A stretch of 64,000 bases of DNA, taken from Hyphomicrobiales bacterium (lineage in GTDB: Bacteria > Pseudomonadota > Alphaproteobacteria > Rhizobiales > Rhizobiaceae). The notes under the pieces were generated by a model, which had not been told where the DNA came from, did not search any database, and was given only the letters and a program-made list of their open reading frames with translations. Where the stretch lies: NCBI GenBank assembly GCA_900466005.1, contig UEGQ01000021.1:79884-143883 (forward strand), written 5' to 3'. Shown here piece after piece: positions 9,500 to 17,676 of this stretch. Position numbers and translations under genes: made by a program. Numbering within the stretch: the stretch's first letter is position 1; each line of letters opens with the position of its first letter.

Positions 9500-9913
9500 A
9501 TGACCAAGTTCGCAAAATTCACCCTCTTGTCGGCAGCGGTTGCGACCGTCGTAGTATCGGTTTCGAGCCCCGCCCTGGCCGGTCGTCGCCACCACCGCAA
9601 TGATGCCGCGATCATCGCAGGCGTCGTCGGACTGGCAGCCGGTGTTGCCGCGGGCAGCGCGCTGGCAAGCCAGCCGCGTTACGTCGAGCCGGACCCGGTC
9701 TATGTCGAGCGTCCGCCGGTCTACGTCGCGCCCCAGCCGGCCTATGTGGACGAATATCCGCCGGCACCCCGCCGCACCTACGTCACCTATGATCTCGAGC
9801 CCTGGTCGCCGCAGTGGTACCGCTACTGCTCGGACCGCTACCGCAGCTTCAACCCGCGTTCCGGCACCTTTGTCGGCTATGACGGCCGCGAGCACTTCTG
9901 CACAGCCGGCTGA
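9500..9913 (+). CDS. BA14K family protein, exported
   Basis: 137 residues. Signal peptide (about 1-27, ends SPALA-G), a hydrophobic stretch (DAAIIAGVVGLAAGVAAGSALA) and a tyrosine/proline repeat region (YVEP..VYVERPPVYVAPQPAYVDE), then the C-terminal BA14K signature WYRYCSDRYRSFNPRSGTF...HFC with two cysteines. BA14K is a Brucella immunoreactive, lectin-like surface protein family widespread in Rhizobiales; molecular role poorly known. Start at 9500 has GGAAGG upstream. Confidence 0.85.
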   Translation: MTKFAKFTLLSAAVATVVVSVSSPALAGRRHHRNDAAIIAGVVGLAAGVAAGSALASQPRYVEPDPVYVERPPVYVAPQPAYVDEYPPAPRRTYVTYDLEPWSPQWYRYCSDRYRSFNPRSGTFVGYDGREHFCTAG

Positions 9914-9980
9914 TCTGCGATCCCAAGTCTTGAATGCCCGATGCGCCGCCTCGCCGGCGCATCGTTCGTTTCGGGAAACC

Positions 9981-10628
9981 TCAGAGCCCCTGGAGATAGG
10001 GGTTCGTGCGGCGTTCCTCGCCGATCCGGCCACCCGGTCCATGGCCGCAGATGAAGCCGACAGCGTCTCCGAGCGGCAGGACCTTGTCCCTGATCGAATT
10101 CAGGAGCGTCTGGTGGTCGCCCCCCGGCAGATCGGTTCGGCCGATCGAGCCGTTGAACAGAACGTCGCCGACATGGGCGAAATTCTGCGCCCTGTTGAAG
10201 AAGATGACGTGTCCCGGCGCGTGTCCCGGGCAATGGTAGACCTCGAAGACGTGCTCGCCGAAGGAGACCCGATCGCCATCCTTCAGCCAGCGGTCGGGGA
10301 TCACGTTGCGCACCTGCATCGGCACGTTGAACATCAGCGCCTGTTTCTCGAGATTCTGCAGCAAGGGCAGATCGTCCTCGTGGGGACCGACGAGCGGAAC
10401 CCCGAGCGCCTCCCGGAGTTCGTCGGCGCCGCCGGCGTGGTCGATGTGACCGTGCGTCAGCCAGATCTCCCTGATCGTGATGCCGTTGCGTTCGATGGCC
10501 TGCCGGATGACGTCGACATCGCCGCCGGGATCGATGACGACTCCTTCCTTCGTCTGCGGATCGAAGAGGATGGTGCAATTCTGCTGGAAGGGGGTGACCG
10601 GGATGATTCCGGCCTGCAACTGTCCCAT
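9981..10628 (-). CDS. MBL-fold metallo-hydrolase (glyoxalase II-like, YcbL group)
   Basis: 215 residues, complete metallo-beta-lactamase fold. Metal-binding motif THGHIDHAGG (about residues 57-66), HCPGHAPGHVIFF (about 131), GDVLFNGSIGRTDLPGG and the final CGHGPGGRIGEER supply the ligand set seen in glyoxalase II relatives. Length matches YcbL-type type II glyoxalases rather than the longer GloB, because the C-terminal substrate domain is absent. Probable thioester hydrolase; substrate not determined. Divergent from the MarR-family gene. Confidence 0.88.
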   Translation of the reverse strand: MGQLQAGIIPVTPFQQNCTILFDPQTKEGVVIDPGGDVDVIRQAIERNGITIREIWLTHGHIDHAGGADELREALGVPLVGPHEDDLPLLQNLEKQALMFNVPMQVRNVIPDRWLKDGDRVSFGEHVFEVYHCPGHAPGHVIFFNRAQNFAHVGDVLFNGSIGRTDLPGGDHQTLLNSIRDKVLPLGDAVGFICGHGPGGRIGEERRTNPYLQGL

Positions 10629-10954
10629 GACGTTCTCTCGAAGCTCCGGTCTCGCGTCTGTTCGGTACGGCGCATAACATGTCTGGCCAAAAACGAAAAC
10701 CGAGGCCGGCCGGATCGACGCGCTCCTCGCCGTTTGGCGGGCGACCGGATGCCGTTCCCGTTCGCCGAGGGTCCGGAAGCAGCCACCATCGCCACGGCCG
10801 CACGAGGCCGCCCTCGCCCGCGAAGCTGTGCGATTCTGCTAATTTCATTGGTGTTTCCGGTGATCTCCGCTTAGTTTTGGCCGCGACATCGGCACATCGA
10901 TGCGTGACCTGCCGGCGGATGCCGGACAGCCGAACGAAAGGAAACGAGAAAGTC
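10629..10954. other. Gene-free divergent intergenic region
   Basis: 326 bp between the MBL hydrolase start and the MarR-like gene start. The MarR frame stays open into it, but the translated residues are Arg/Ser-rich with no family similarity. The part near 10840-10880 is A/T richer and probably holds the promoter of the MarR/two-component operon. GAAAGGAAACGAG at 10936-10948 is the likely ribosome-binding region. Confidence 0.55.
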
Positions 10955-11467
10955 ATGCGACAGTCTGCGGGCAAGACTGCCAGGAAGGAACTTCCGCAAA
11001 TGCCGGTCGTCGACGACACGACGATCGATTTCGACACGATCGAACGCCTGTTCTTCGCCTACCGCGATTTCGTCTCGGACCCGGACGCGATCCTCGCCAA
11101 GATCGGCTACGGCCGCGCCCATCACCGCGTCGTCTACTTCGTGAGCCGCCGGCCGGGCATGACGGTCGCCGACCTCCTCGGCATCCTGCAGATCACCAAG
11201 CAGAGTCTTGCCCGCGTGCTGAAGGAACTCATCGATTCCGGCTATATCCGCCAGATCGCCGGTCCGGCCGACCGCCGCCAGCGCAGGCTCTATCCGACCC
11301 TTGCCGGCCGGGAGCTCGCCCTTGCCCTCTCGCAACCGCAATCACTGCGCATATCACGGGCGCTCGAGGGTTTTACCCCGGAGATGAGGGAGGCGGTGAA
11401 ACGGTTCCTGGAAGGCATGACGCAAACGCCGGCGGCCGGGGGGCCGCACACGTCCGGAGAGGAATGA
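10955..11467 (+). CDS. MarR family regulator (PetP-like)
   Basis: 170 residues. A winged HTH lies at about residues 45-115: RAHHRVVYFVSRRPGMTVADLLGILQITKQSLARVLKELIDSGYI, with the wing PADRRQRRLYPT. It directly abuts the response regulator (TGA then ATG without spacing), so they are co-translated. In Rhodobacter capsulatus a MarR-like gene petP precedes the response regulator petR and both are required for cytochrome bc1 synthesis (established knowledge); this gene order is the same. Assignment as petP is inference from size and neighbours. Confidence 0.85.
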   Translation: MRQSAGKTARKELPQMPVVDDTTIDFDTIERLFFAYRDFVSDPDAILAKIGYGRAHHRVVYFVSRRPGMTVADLLGILQITKQSLARVLKELIDSGYIRQIAGPADRRQRRLYPTLAGRELALALSQPQSLRISRALEGFTPEMREAVKRFLEGMTQTPAAGGPHTSGEE

Positions 11468-12169
11468 ATGGCAAAGAAGAAGACGATCGCTGACGACGCA
11501 CCGCATCTCCTCGTGGTCGACGACGACACGCGCATTCGCGACCTGCTTCACCGCTACCTGACGGAACAGGGCTTCCGCATCACCGTCGCGGCGGATGCCG
11601 GCGAGGCACGGCGCAAGCTCGAGGGACTGAATTTCGACCTTCTCGTCCTCGACGTGATGATGCCGGGCGAATCCGGCCTTTCGCTGACACGCAGCATCGC
11701 CGACGAGAAGAACATCCCGGTGATCCTGCTGACGGCGCGTTCCGAGGCGGAGTCCCGCATCGCCGGCCTCGAAGCGGGCGCCGACGACTATCTCGCCAAG
11801 CCCTTCGATCCGCGCGAACTGGTGCTTCGGATCAACAACATCCTGAGGCGCAACACCGTCGCCGATGCGCCGAAGATCGAACAGGTGATGTTCGGCCCCT
11901 ACACCTTCTCGCTCTCACGGCGCGAACTGAAGAAGGCGTCGGAGCTCATTCGCCTGACCGACCGCGAGCAGGAGATCATGGTGCTCTTCGCCAGCCGTGC
12001 CGGCGACACCATCCCGCGGCACGAACTCGTCGGCAACGACACCGAGGTCGGCGAGCGGACGATCGACGTACAGATCAACCGGCTGCGCCGCAAGATCGAG
12101 GACGACCCGGCCAACCCGGTCTGGCTGCAGACGGTGCGCGGCATCGGCTACCGCCTCAGCATGGACTAG
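11468..12169 (+). CDS. OmpR family response regulator (PetR-like)
   Basis: 233 residues. Receiver domain with acidic pocket (VVDDD, 17-20), phospho-acceptor D62 in LLVLDVMMPGESG, T88 and K110 (YLAKPFDP); then an OmpR-type winged helix with REQEIMVLFASRAGDTIPRHELV and ERTIDVQINRLRRKIEDDP...WLQTVRGIGYRL. All catalytic residues are present. The order MarR regulator, response regulator, kinase resembles petP-petR with a sensor attached. The petABC genes that PetR affects in Rhodobacter lie at 39-42 kb in this window. Confidence 0.95.
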   Translation: MAKKKTIADDAPHLLVVDDDTRIRDLLHRYLTEQGFRITVAADAGEARRKLEGLNFDLLVLDVMMPGESGLSLTRSIADEKNIPVILLTARSEAESRIAGLEAGADDYLAKPFDPRELVLRINNILRRNTVADAPKIEQVMFGPYTFSLSRRELKKASELIRLTDREQEIMVLFASRAGDTIPRHELVGNDTEVGERTIDVQINRLRRKIEDDPANPVWLQTVRGIGYRLSMD

Positions 12170-12197
12170 GGCCGACACGACGGCAGTAAAGGACATC

Positions 12198-13577
12198 ATG
12201 GCTCTGTTCGACACCATCCGGCGAGATCACGACCGCCCCGGCGGCAGCGGCTACCGGGCGTTCTCGCGCTGGCTGCGGCACCGGCTACCGACAGGCCTCT
12301 ATGCCCGCTCGCTGCTGATCATCATCCTGCCGATGCTGATCCTGCAGACGGTGCTCGCCTTCGTCTTCATGGAACGCCACTGGCAGATGGTGACGGATCG
12401 GCTTTCGGCGGCCGTGACACGCGACATCGCCTCGCTCATCGAGCTCATCGAACTCTATCCGGGCGAGCAGGACCTTGAAAACATCGTCCGCATCGCCCGC
12501 GAGAAGATGAACCTCACCATTTCGCTGGAGCCGGGCGGCGAACTGCCCGCACCGCGCCCGAAGCCCTTCTTTTCCATTCTCGACCAGATCCTGAGCGACC
12601 AGATCGAAAACCAGATTCACCGGCCCTTCTGGATCGACACCGTCGGCGATTCCCGTCTGGTGGAAATTCGTATCAAACTCGAAGAGCGCACGCTCCGCAT
12701 CTTCGCCCGGCGCAACCAGGCCTATGCGTCGAACACCCACATCTTCCTCGTCTGGATGGTGGGGACCTCGCTGGTGCTGATCGTCATCTCGATCCTGTTC
12801 CTGCGCGGACAGATCCGCCCGATCCTGGCGCTCGCCCGCGCCGCGGAAAGCTTCGGCAAGGGCCAGAAGGCCGAGAATTTCGTTCCGCGCGGCGCCGACG
12901 AGGTGCGCCGGGCCGGTCTCGCCTTCATCCTGATGCGCGAGCGCATCGAACGCCAGATGGAGCAGCGCACCGCCATGCTGACCGGCGTCAGCCACGACCT
13001 GCGCACCATCCTCACGCGCTTCAAGCTGCAGCTTGCGCTCGCCGGCGACAATCCCGAACTCGAAAGCATGAACAAGGACGTCGAGGACATGCAGTCGATG
13101 CTCGAAGGCTACATGGCCTTCGCGCGCGGCGAGGCGGAGGAGGATGTCGGCTCGCTGCAGCTCAGCACGCTGTTCGAGAAACTGCGCAACGACTTCGCCC
13201 GCGAGGGCAAGGCGCTCTCCTATACGATCGAGGGTGAGGACGACGTCATCGTGCGCCCGAACGCCTTTGCCCGCCTCGTCGGCAATCTCGCCTCGAACGC
13301 CGGCCGCTATGCAAATCGCCTCGACATCGAGGCGAAGCACAGCGCCAAATGGCTGACGATCACCTTCGACGATGATGGGCCGGGGATTGCCCCGGAGATG
13401 CGGGAGGAGGTGTTCAAACCCTTCTTCCGGCTGGACAGCGCGCGCAATCTCGACTCGTCGGGAACGGGGCTCGGCCTTGCGATCGCCCTCGACATCGCCC
13501 GCAGCCACGGCGGCAACATCACCCTCGGCGACAGCCCGCTCGGTGGCCTTCGGGCGACGGTGCGCGTTCCGGCATAA
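12198..13577 (+). CDS. EnvZ-like membrane sensor histidine kinase
   Basis: 459 residues. TM1 about 38-58, a periplasmic sensor loop of about 120 residues, TM2 about 181-202, HAMP (about 203-256), a dimerisation/phospho-acceptor domain with H266 in VSHDLRTILTRFKLQL, and an ATPase domain with N-box (NLASNAGRYA), G1 (DDDGPGI) and G2 (SGTGLGLAI). AAAGGA lies 5 bp before the ATG at 12198. It lies 28 bp after the response regulator and must be its cognate kinase by context. Signal unknown. Confidence 0.93.
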   Translation: MALFDTIRRDHDRPGGSGYRAFSRWLRHRLPTGLYARSLLIIILPMLILQTVLAFVFMERHWQMVTDRLSAAVTRDIASLIELIELYPGEQDLENIVRIAREKMNLTISLEPGGELPAPRPKPFFSILDQILSDQIENQIHRPFWIDTVGDSRLVEIRIKLEERTLRIFARRNQAYASNTHIFLVWMVGTSLVLIVISILFLRGQIRPILALARAAESFGKGQKAENFVPRGADEVRRAGLAFILMRERIERQMEQRTAMLTGVSHDLRTILTRFKLQLALAGDNPELESMNKDVEDMQSMLEGYMAFARGEAEEDVGSLQLSTLFEKLRNDFAREGKALSYTIEGEDDVIVRPNAFARLVGNLASNAGRYANRLDIEAKHSAKWLTITFDDDGPGIAPEMREEVFKPFFRLDSARNLDSSGTGLGLAIALDIARSHGGNITLGDSPLGGLRATVRVPA

Positions 13578-13599
13578 TCAAACGGCAAGGGGCAGACGC

Positions 13600-14133
13600 A
13601 TGACGATCGACAACTGGAACGGCATGAGCTGGTTCAATCCGCCTCCTCTGCTCGAGATCACGGCCGGCGATCTGCGGCTGGCGACGGACGACCGGACCGA
13701 TTTCTGGCAGCGGACCTATTACGGCTTCCGTCGTGACAACGGCCATTTCCTTCACTGCCGCCGCGACGGCGATTTCACCATGGAGACGGCCTTCACCGGC
13801 CGCTACGAGGCTCTATACGATCAGGCTGGCCTGATGCTGCGCCACGACGCGGAGAACTGGATGAAATGCGGTGTCGAGTTTACCGACGGCTGCCGCCATT
13901 TCAGCACGGTCGTGACCGTCGCTGGGCGTTCGGACTGGTCGGCCTTCGCCTTGCCCGACGGAAATGGTCCGGTGGAAGCCCGCGTCACCCGTCTCGCGGA
14001 TGCGCTGTTCGTGCAGTACAGGCTCTCGGAACCGGATAGCTGGAGAATGGCACGACTCGGCTACTTTCCGCCGGAACTGAAATCGCTGGAGGTCGGCGTG
14101 ACCGCCTGCTCGCCGCAGAGAGCCGGCTTCTAA
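13600..14133 (+). CDS. DUF1349 domain protein
   Basis: 177 residues. DUF1349 is a concanavalin-like beta-sandwich family. The segments FWQRTYYGFRRDNGHFL, DQAGLMLRHDAENWMKCGVEF and the C-terminal GVTACSPQRAGF fit it well. No signal peptide, so cytoplasmic. It starts 22 bp after the kinase on the same strand and is probably the last gene of that operon. Proposed roles for the family (carbohydrate binding) are unproven. Confidence 0.85.
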   Translation: MTIDNWNGMSWFNPPPLLEITAGDLRLATDDRTDFWQRTYYGFRRDNGHFLHCRRDGDFTMETAFTGRYEALYDQAGLMLRHDAENWMKCGVEFTDGCRHFSTVVTVAGRSDWSAFALPDGNGPVEARVTRLADALFVQYRLSEPDSWRMARLGYFPPELKSLEVGVTACSPQRAGF

Positions 14134-14199
14134 GTCACCTTTCACCGCTTCGTGCTCACGGACCCGCTGAGCCGCGACATCCACTGAGGCCGGACGGCC

Positions 14200-14559
14200 T
14201 CACATCAGCTTGCGGCCGTTCGGTACGGATCGTTCGACGGCGGCGAGCACGATGGCGCCGGTCTCGTCCTCGAAACCGAGGGTCAGCACTTCCGAGCGGA
14301 AGGGGCCGATCTGGCGCGGCGGGAAATTGACGACACCGAGAACCTGACGGCCGACGAGCTCGACGGCGCCATAGTGCACGGTGATCTGGGCGGAGGATTT
14401 CTTCACGCCGATCCCGGGGCCGAAGTCGATCTTGAGCTTCCAGGCCGGCTTGCGGGCCTCGGGAAACGGCTCGACCTCGACGATCGTGCCGACGCGGATG
14501 TCGACCTTCTCGAAATCGCTGTAGCTGATCAGCTCGCTGGTTCCCTCTGCCTCGCTCAT
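14200..14559 (-). CDS. csaA: CsaA-type tRNA-binding protein
   Basis: 119 residues forming a single OB-fold tRNA-binding domain: FEKVDIRVGTIVEVEPFPEARKPAWKLKIDFG, KKSSAQITVHY, VVNFPPRQIGPF and the C-terminal VPNGRKLM are diagnostic of CsaA, a dimeric relative of the MetRS/Arc1p tRNA-binding domain with proposed chaperone activity. It overlaps the end of proC by 4 bp, so the two are translationally coupled. A TGAGGCC/GGCCTCA hairpin (14185-14202) overlaps its stop codon and may weakly terminate transcription. Confidence 0.93.
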   Translation of the reverse strand: MSEAEGTSELISYSDFEKVDIRVGTIVEVEPFPEARKPAWKLKIDFGPGIGVKKSSAQITVHYGAVELVGRQVLGVVNFPPRQIGPFRSEVLTLGFEDETGAIVLAAVERSVPNGRKLM

Positions 14560-15368
14560 TCGGCGAGCTCCTCGGCACGCTTGCGGGCGGCCTCGACCGC
14601 CCGGTCGAAGAGCGGTTGCATGCCGTCCTCGGCCATCAGGACGGAAAGCGCGGCAGCCGTCGTGCCGCCCGGCGAGGTGACGTTCTGCCTCAGGCGCTGA
14701 GCGTCGTCTGGGGACTGGTGAAGCAGTTCACCAGCCCCCGAGACAGTCTCCCGTGCAAGGCGCATGGCGAGGTCCGCCGGCAGGCCTGCTTTGCGGCCTG
14801 CCTCAGCCATGCATTCCACGAGATAGAAGACATAGGCCGGGCCGCTGCCCGAGAGCGCGGTAACGGCATTGATGTCGGCTTCGGAGGATACCCATTCGAC
14901 CGGGCCGGAAACCTTGAGCAGGCCGTCGACGACCTGTCGTTGCGCCTCGCTTACCCCGGCATTGGCGAAGGCACCGGTGATGCCGCGACCGACCATGGCC
15001 GGCGTGTTCGGCATGGCGCGCACCATCGGCGCGGCCCCGAGATGGCTCTCCATGAAGGAGAGCGTCTTGCCGGCCGCGACCGAGACCACAACCGTTTCCG
15101 GGCCGACCAGCGGCTTCAGCGGCGGCAGCACGGCACCCATGACCTGCGGCTTGACGGCAAGGAACAGGATGCCGACCGAAAGCCTCTGCGGCACCTCGCG
15201 GGTGTAGGTGGCGCCCGCTTCCCGGATCCGCGCCAGCATGGCCTCGGACGGACCGGGATCGATGACCGTGATCGATGAGCCCGGAATGCCGCTTTTCAAC
15301 CATCCGGCCAGCATGGCGCCGCCCATGTTGCCGGCGCCGACGAGGACGATATTGCCGGTCGCAGCCAT
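14556..15368 (-). CDS. proC: Pyrroline-5-carboxylate reductase
   Basis: 270 residues, normal length. Last step of proline synthesis, reducing P5C with NAD(P)H. N-terminal Rossmann motif IVLVGAGNMGGAML (residues 7-20), substrate/cofactor segments LAVKPQ and RAMPNTPAMVG, and the C-terminal helical signature ALSGSGPAYVFYLVECMAEAG plus LLHQS...LRQNVTSPGGTTAAAL. It lies between the YbjN gene (3 bp upstream) and csaA (4 bp overlap), forming a three-gene operon. Confidence 0.96.
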   Translation of the reverse strand: MAATGNIVLVGAGNMGGAMLAGWLKSGIPGSSITVIDPGPSEAMLARIREAGATYTREVPQRLSVGILFLAVKPQVMGAVLPPLKPLVGPETVVVSVAAGKTLSFMESHLGAAPMVRAMPNTPAMVGRGITGAFANAGVSEAQRQVVDGLLKVSGPVEWVSSEADINAVTALSGSGPAYVFYLVECMAEAGRKAGLPADLAMRLARETVSGAGELLHQSPDDAQRLRQNVTSPGGTTAAALSVLMAEDGMQPLFDRAVEAARKRAEELAE

Positions 15369-15371
15369 GGA

Positions 15372-15872
15372 TCAGGCCTCTCCGGCGGTTTCGAAGAGCA
15401 CCGCATCCATGGCGCTCTTGGCGTCCATCCCCGACCACACGACGAACTGGAAGGCCTGGAAGTAGGCTTCGCACGCGTCGATCGCGCTCGAAAGCAGGAC
15501 CTCGACCTGACGGTTGGTCGGCTCGGCGCCGCCGGCGAGCAGCAGCGACTGGCGGAAGATGATGACATCCTCCTGCCGCCAAAGGTCGAAATGCCCCATC
15601 AGCACCTGGCCGTTGATGTAGGAGAGGAGCCGGATGACCTCGTTGACACGGGAGTCGGGAATACGGATGTCGAAGGCGCTGGCGAGATGCAGCGCCTCGA
15701 ACTCTTCCATCCAGGAGAACGAGACGTGGTAGTCCGCCCAGCGCCCCTCGACCGTCATGGCGATTTCGTCTTCGCCCGAGCGCTCGAACGACCAGTCGTT
15801 GTTGGCTGCAACGAACTCGATCATGTCAACCGGATTGGACTGACGTTCAAATTCCATTTCCATAAGGCTCAT
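15372..15872 (-). CDS. YbjN domain protein
   Basis: 166 residues. The YbjN fold is recognised from DMIEFVAANNDWSFERSGEDEIAMTVEGRWADYHVSFSWMEEFEALHLASAFDIRIP and INGQVLMGHFDLWRQEDVIIFRQSLLLAGG. YbjN-type proteins resemble type III secretion chaperones in fold and affect stress phenotypes in E. coli; role here is unknown. ATG at 15872 (MSLMEMEFERQ) is preferred because upstream residues are Cys/Arg-rich and unlike the family. First gene of the YbjN-proC-csaA operon. Confidence 0.88.
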   Translation of the reverse strand: MSLMEMEFERQSNPVDMIEFVAANNDWSFERSGEDEIAMTVEGRWADYHVSFSWMEEFEALHLASAFDIRIPDSRVNEVIRLLSYINGQVLMGHFDLWRQEDVIIFRQSLLLAGGAEPTNRQVEVLLSSAIDACEAYFQAFQFVVWSGMDAKSAMDAVLFETAGEA

Positions 15873-16359
15873 GCAGCACCTTCTTGACCGGAGCGAAAGG
15901 CGACAATTCGCGTGGTGGCACACAAACGAACAGACATCATCCTGCCGGAAACAACACTGGGAATGATTCCCCCGCGACCATCAGGACACCATAGGCACCC
16001 TGCCCGAAACTTGTGATGGCCCGTTTCGAATCATCATTTAAAATCAGTGTATAATGGCGAAGTCGAAGTACCAGCCCAGAAATGCGTTTCGGCCGACGGG
16101 ACTGTGGACAGGTTCTGTTCCACAATATCGGCAAGTAGACTTAAACGACTCTGCCGATTGGCTTTTCGGCCGCTGTCCACATGTGGACAACGAGGACGAT
16201 TATTTTCGCTTGCAGCGACAGCCGAATCCGGCCGTCGGCGTTTCCTTCCGCAAAAGCACCCGCCGCAAACGCGACCGCCGCCGAATCCCGCTGGAAGTTC
16301 GGTGACTTCCGGAGATTCGGCGGCGGTGTTGATCGTCGGTCGTGAAGGAGCCGAACGGC
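15873..16359. other. Gene-free region with GANTC cluster and DnaA-box-like repeats
   Basis: 487 bp upstream of the YbjN gene. Six GANTC sites (15965, 16028, 16147, 16224, 16283, 16314) fall within 354 bp. Two inverted repeats carry four 9-mers close to TTATCCACA: TGTGGACAG (16103) and TGTTCCACA (16116) form one, and the 16-bp palindrome TGTCCACATGTGGACA (16174-16189) gives two more, including TTGTCCACA on the minus strand. An A/T-rich stretch with TATAAT lies at 16033-16055. An open frame at 16054-16305 has no family character. Interpreted as a DnaA/CcrM-linked regulatory or origin-like element (inference). Confidence 0.5.
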
Positions 16360-16620
16360 TCACTTGTCCTTGGCGTCGAGCCGTGCCTCGAGGGCCGCGA
16401 TACGGGCGAGCAGCGCGTCGTTTTCCTCGCGCGCCTTCACCGCCATTTCCCGGACGGCCTCGAATTCCTCGCGCTTCACAACATCCATGCTGTTCAGCCA
16501 GCGCTCGGCCTGTGCATTGAAGGCGGTCTCCATTTCCTTGCGAACGCCCTGGGCGGCGCCGGCAGCATCGGTCATCAGCTTGGCGAATTCGTCCAGAATG
16601 CGGTTCGGTCCAGTGGACAT
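16360..16620 (-). CDS. ubiK: UbiK/BMFP (YqiC) family accessory factor
   Basis: 86 residues: MSTGPNRILDEFAKLMTDAAG followed by a long coiled coil ending ALLARIAALEARLDAKDK, the arrangement of YqiC/UbiK membrane-fusogenic proteins. In E. coli UbiK helps the UbiJ-UbiK assembly of the ubiquinone biosynthesis complex; the same role here is by family only. The RFV/E pattern EMETAFNAQAERWLNSMDVVKREEFEAVREMA is characteristic. Divergent from lgt. Confidence 0.88.
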   Translation of the reverse strand: MSTGPNRILDEFAKLMTDAAGAAQGVRKEMETAFNAQAERWLNSMDVVKREEFEAVREMAVKAREENDALLARIAALEARLDAKDK

Positions 16621-16816
16621 CGGGATCGGCTCCTCTTTCGCGGTCGACGCCGTCCGCCGGCGCCCTTGTTCATGGGTTTGAGGTAGGCATTTGGCGGGAG
16701 CGATGCAAGCCATAATCTTGCCGGGAGGGCCGGGCAGCTTGCCGGTCGTCCAGAATCCATCTTGACCGTCCCATTTCAGAACGCCATTTTCCGCCGACAA
16801 TAACGAAGGTTCAACC

Positions 16817-17656
16817 GTGCAGTCAGCCGCCGCCCTGCTTTCCATCGTCAGCTTCCCGGCAATCGATCCCGTGGCCATCGCCATCGGGCCGATCGCGATC
16901 CGCTGGTATGGCCTCGCCTACGTCGCCGGCATCATGCTCGGCTGGTTCGTCGCCCGCCGCATGCTGGCCAACACGGCACTCTGGCCGAACGGCACGCCCC
17001 CCTGCACGCCCGCGCACCTCGACGACTTCCTCGTCTGGGCCGCACTCGGCATCGTGCTCGGCGGCCGCATCGGCTACATCCTCTTCTACGATCTCGAAGC
17101 GGTGCTCGCCGAACCCGTGCGCGCCGTCCAGATCTGGAACGGCGGCATGTCCTTCCACGGCGGCTTCCTCGGCGCCACCATGGCGATGATCCTGTTTTCC
17201 CGCCGGCACGCGATCCCGCTCTGGAGCCTCTTCGACATCGTGGCGAGCGTCGCGCCGATCGGCATCCTCTTCGGACGGCTCGCCAATTTCATCAACGGCG
17301 AGCTCTGGGGCCGCATAACCGACGTTCCCTGGGCGATGGTTTTCCCGACCGGCGGCCCGATGCCGCGCCACCCGAGCCAGCTCTACGAGGCGGCCCTCGA
17401 AGGCCTCCTGCTGTTCATCATCCTGCAAATCCTCGCGCGCGCCTTCAAGGCACTGCGCAGGCCGGGAACGGTGACCGGCGCCTTCGTCGCGCTCTATGCG
17501 CTTGCCCGCATCCTGGTGGAGTTCTTCCGCGAACCGGACGTACAGATCGGCTACCTTGCCGGCAATTGGCTCACCATGGGCATGGTGCTGTCCCTCCCCA
17601 TGCTCGCCGCGGGACTCTGGGCGATCCTGCGCGCGCGCCGGGCGAGCGGCGGTTGA
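16817..17656 (+). CDS. lgt: Prolipoprotein diacylglyceryl transferase
   Basis: 279 residues, seven predicted membrane helices. It transfers diacylglycerol from phosphatidylglycerol to the lipobox cysteine of prolipoproteins at the inner membrane. Signature FGRLANFINGELWGR (about 152-166) and MSFHGGFLGA (about 110) with RWYGLAY near the N-terminus are all present. GTG start at 16817 after CGAAGG. First gene of lgt-midA-pgeF-M24 peptidase; the downstream methyltransferase begins 20 bp after its stop. Confidence 0.96.
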   Translation: MQSAAALLSIVSFPAIDPVAIAIGPIAIRWYGLAYVAGIMLGWFVARRMLANTALWPNGTPPCTPAHLDDFLVWAALGIVLGGRIGYILFYDLEAVLAEPVRAVQIWNGGMSFHGGFLGATMAMILFSRRHAIPLWSLFDIVASVAPIGILFGRLANFINGELWGRITDVPWAMVFPTGGPMPRHPSQLYEAALEGLLLFIILQILARAFKALRRPGTVTGAFVALYALARILVEFFREPDVQIGYLAGNWLTMGMVLSLPMLAAGLWAILRARRASGG

Positions 17657-17676
17657 CAAAACGAGAGGCGACGACC

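Noticed and set aside
16054..16305. 83-residue open frame starting inside a TATAAT sequence
   Set aside because: No ribosome-binding site, no recognisable family, and the ATG lies within the promoter-like A/T stretch; the block is better explained as a regulatory region.
15965..16318. Chromosomal origin of replication
   Set aside because: DnaA-like boxes and GANTC sites are present, but the hemE context of rhizobial oriC is missing and GC skew could not be computed; kept only as a regulatory/origin-like candidate.
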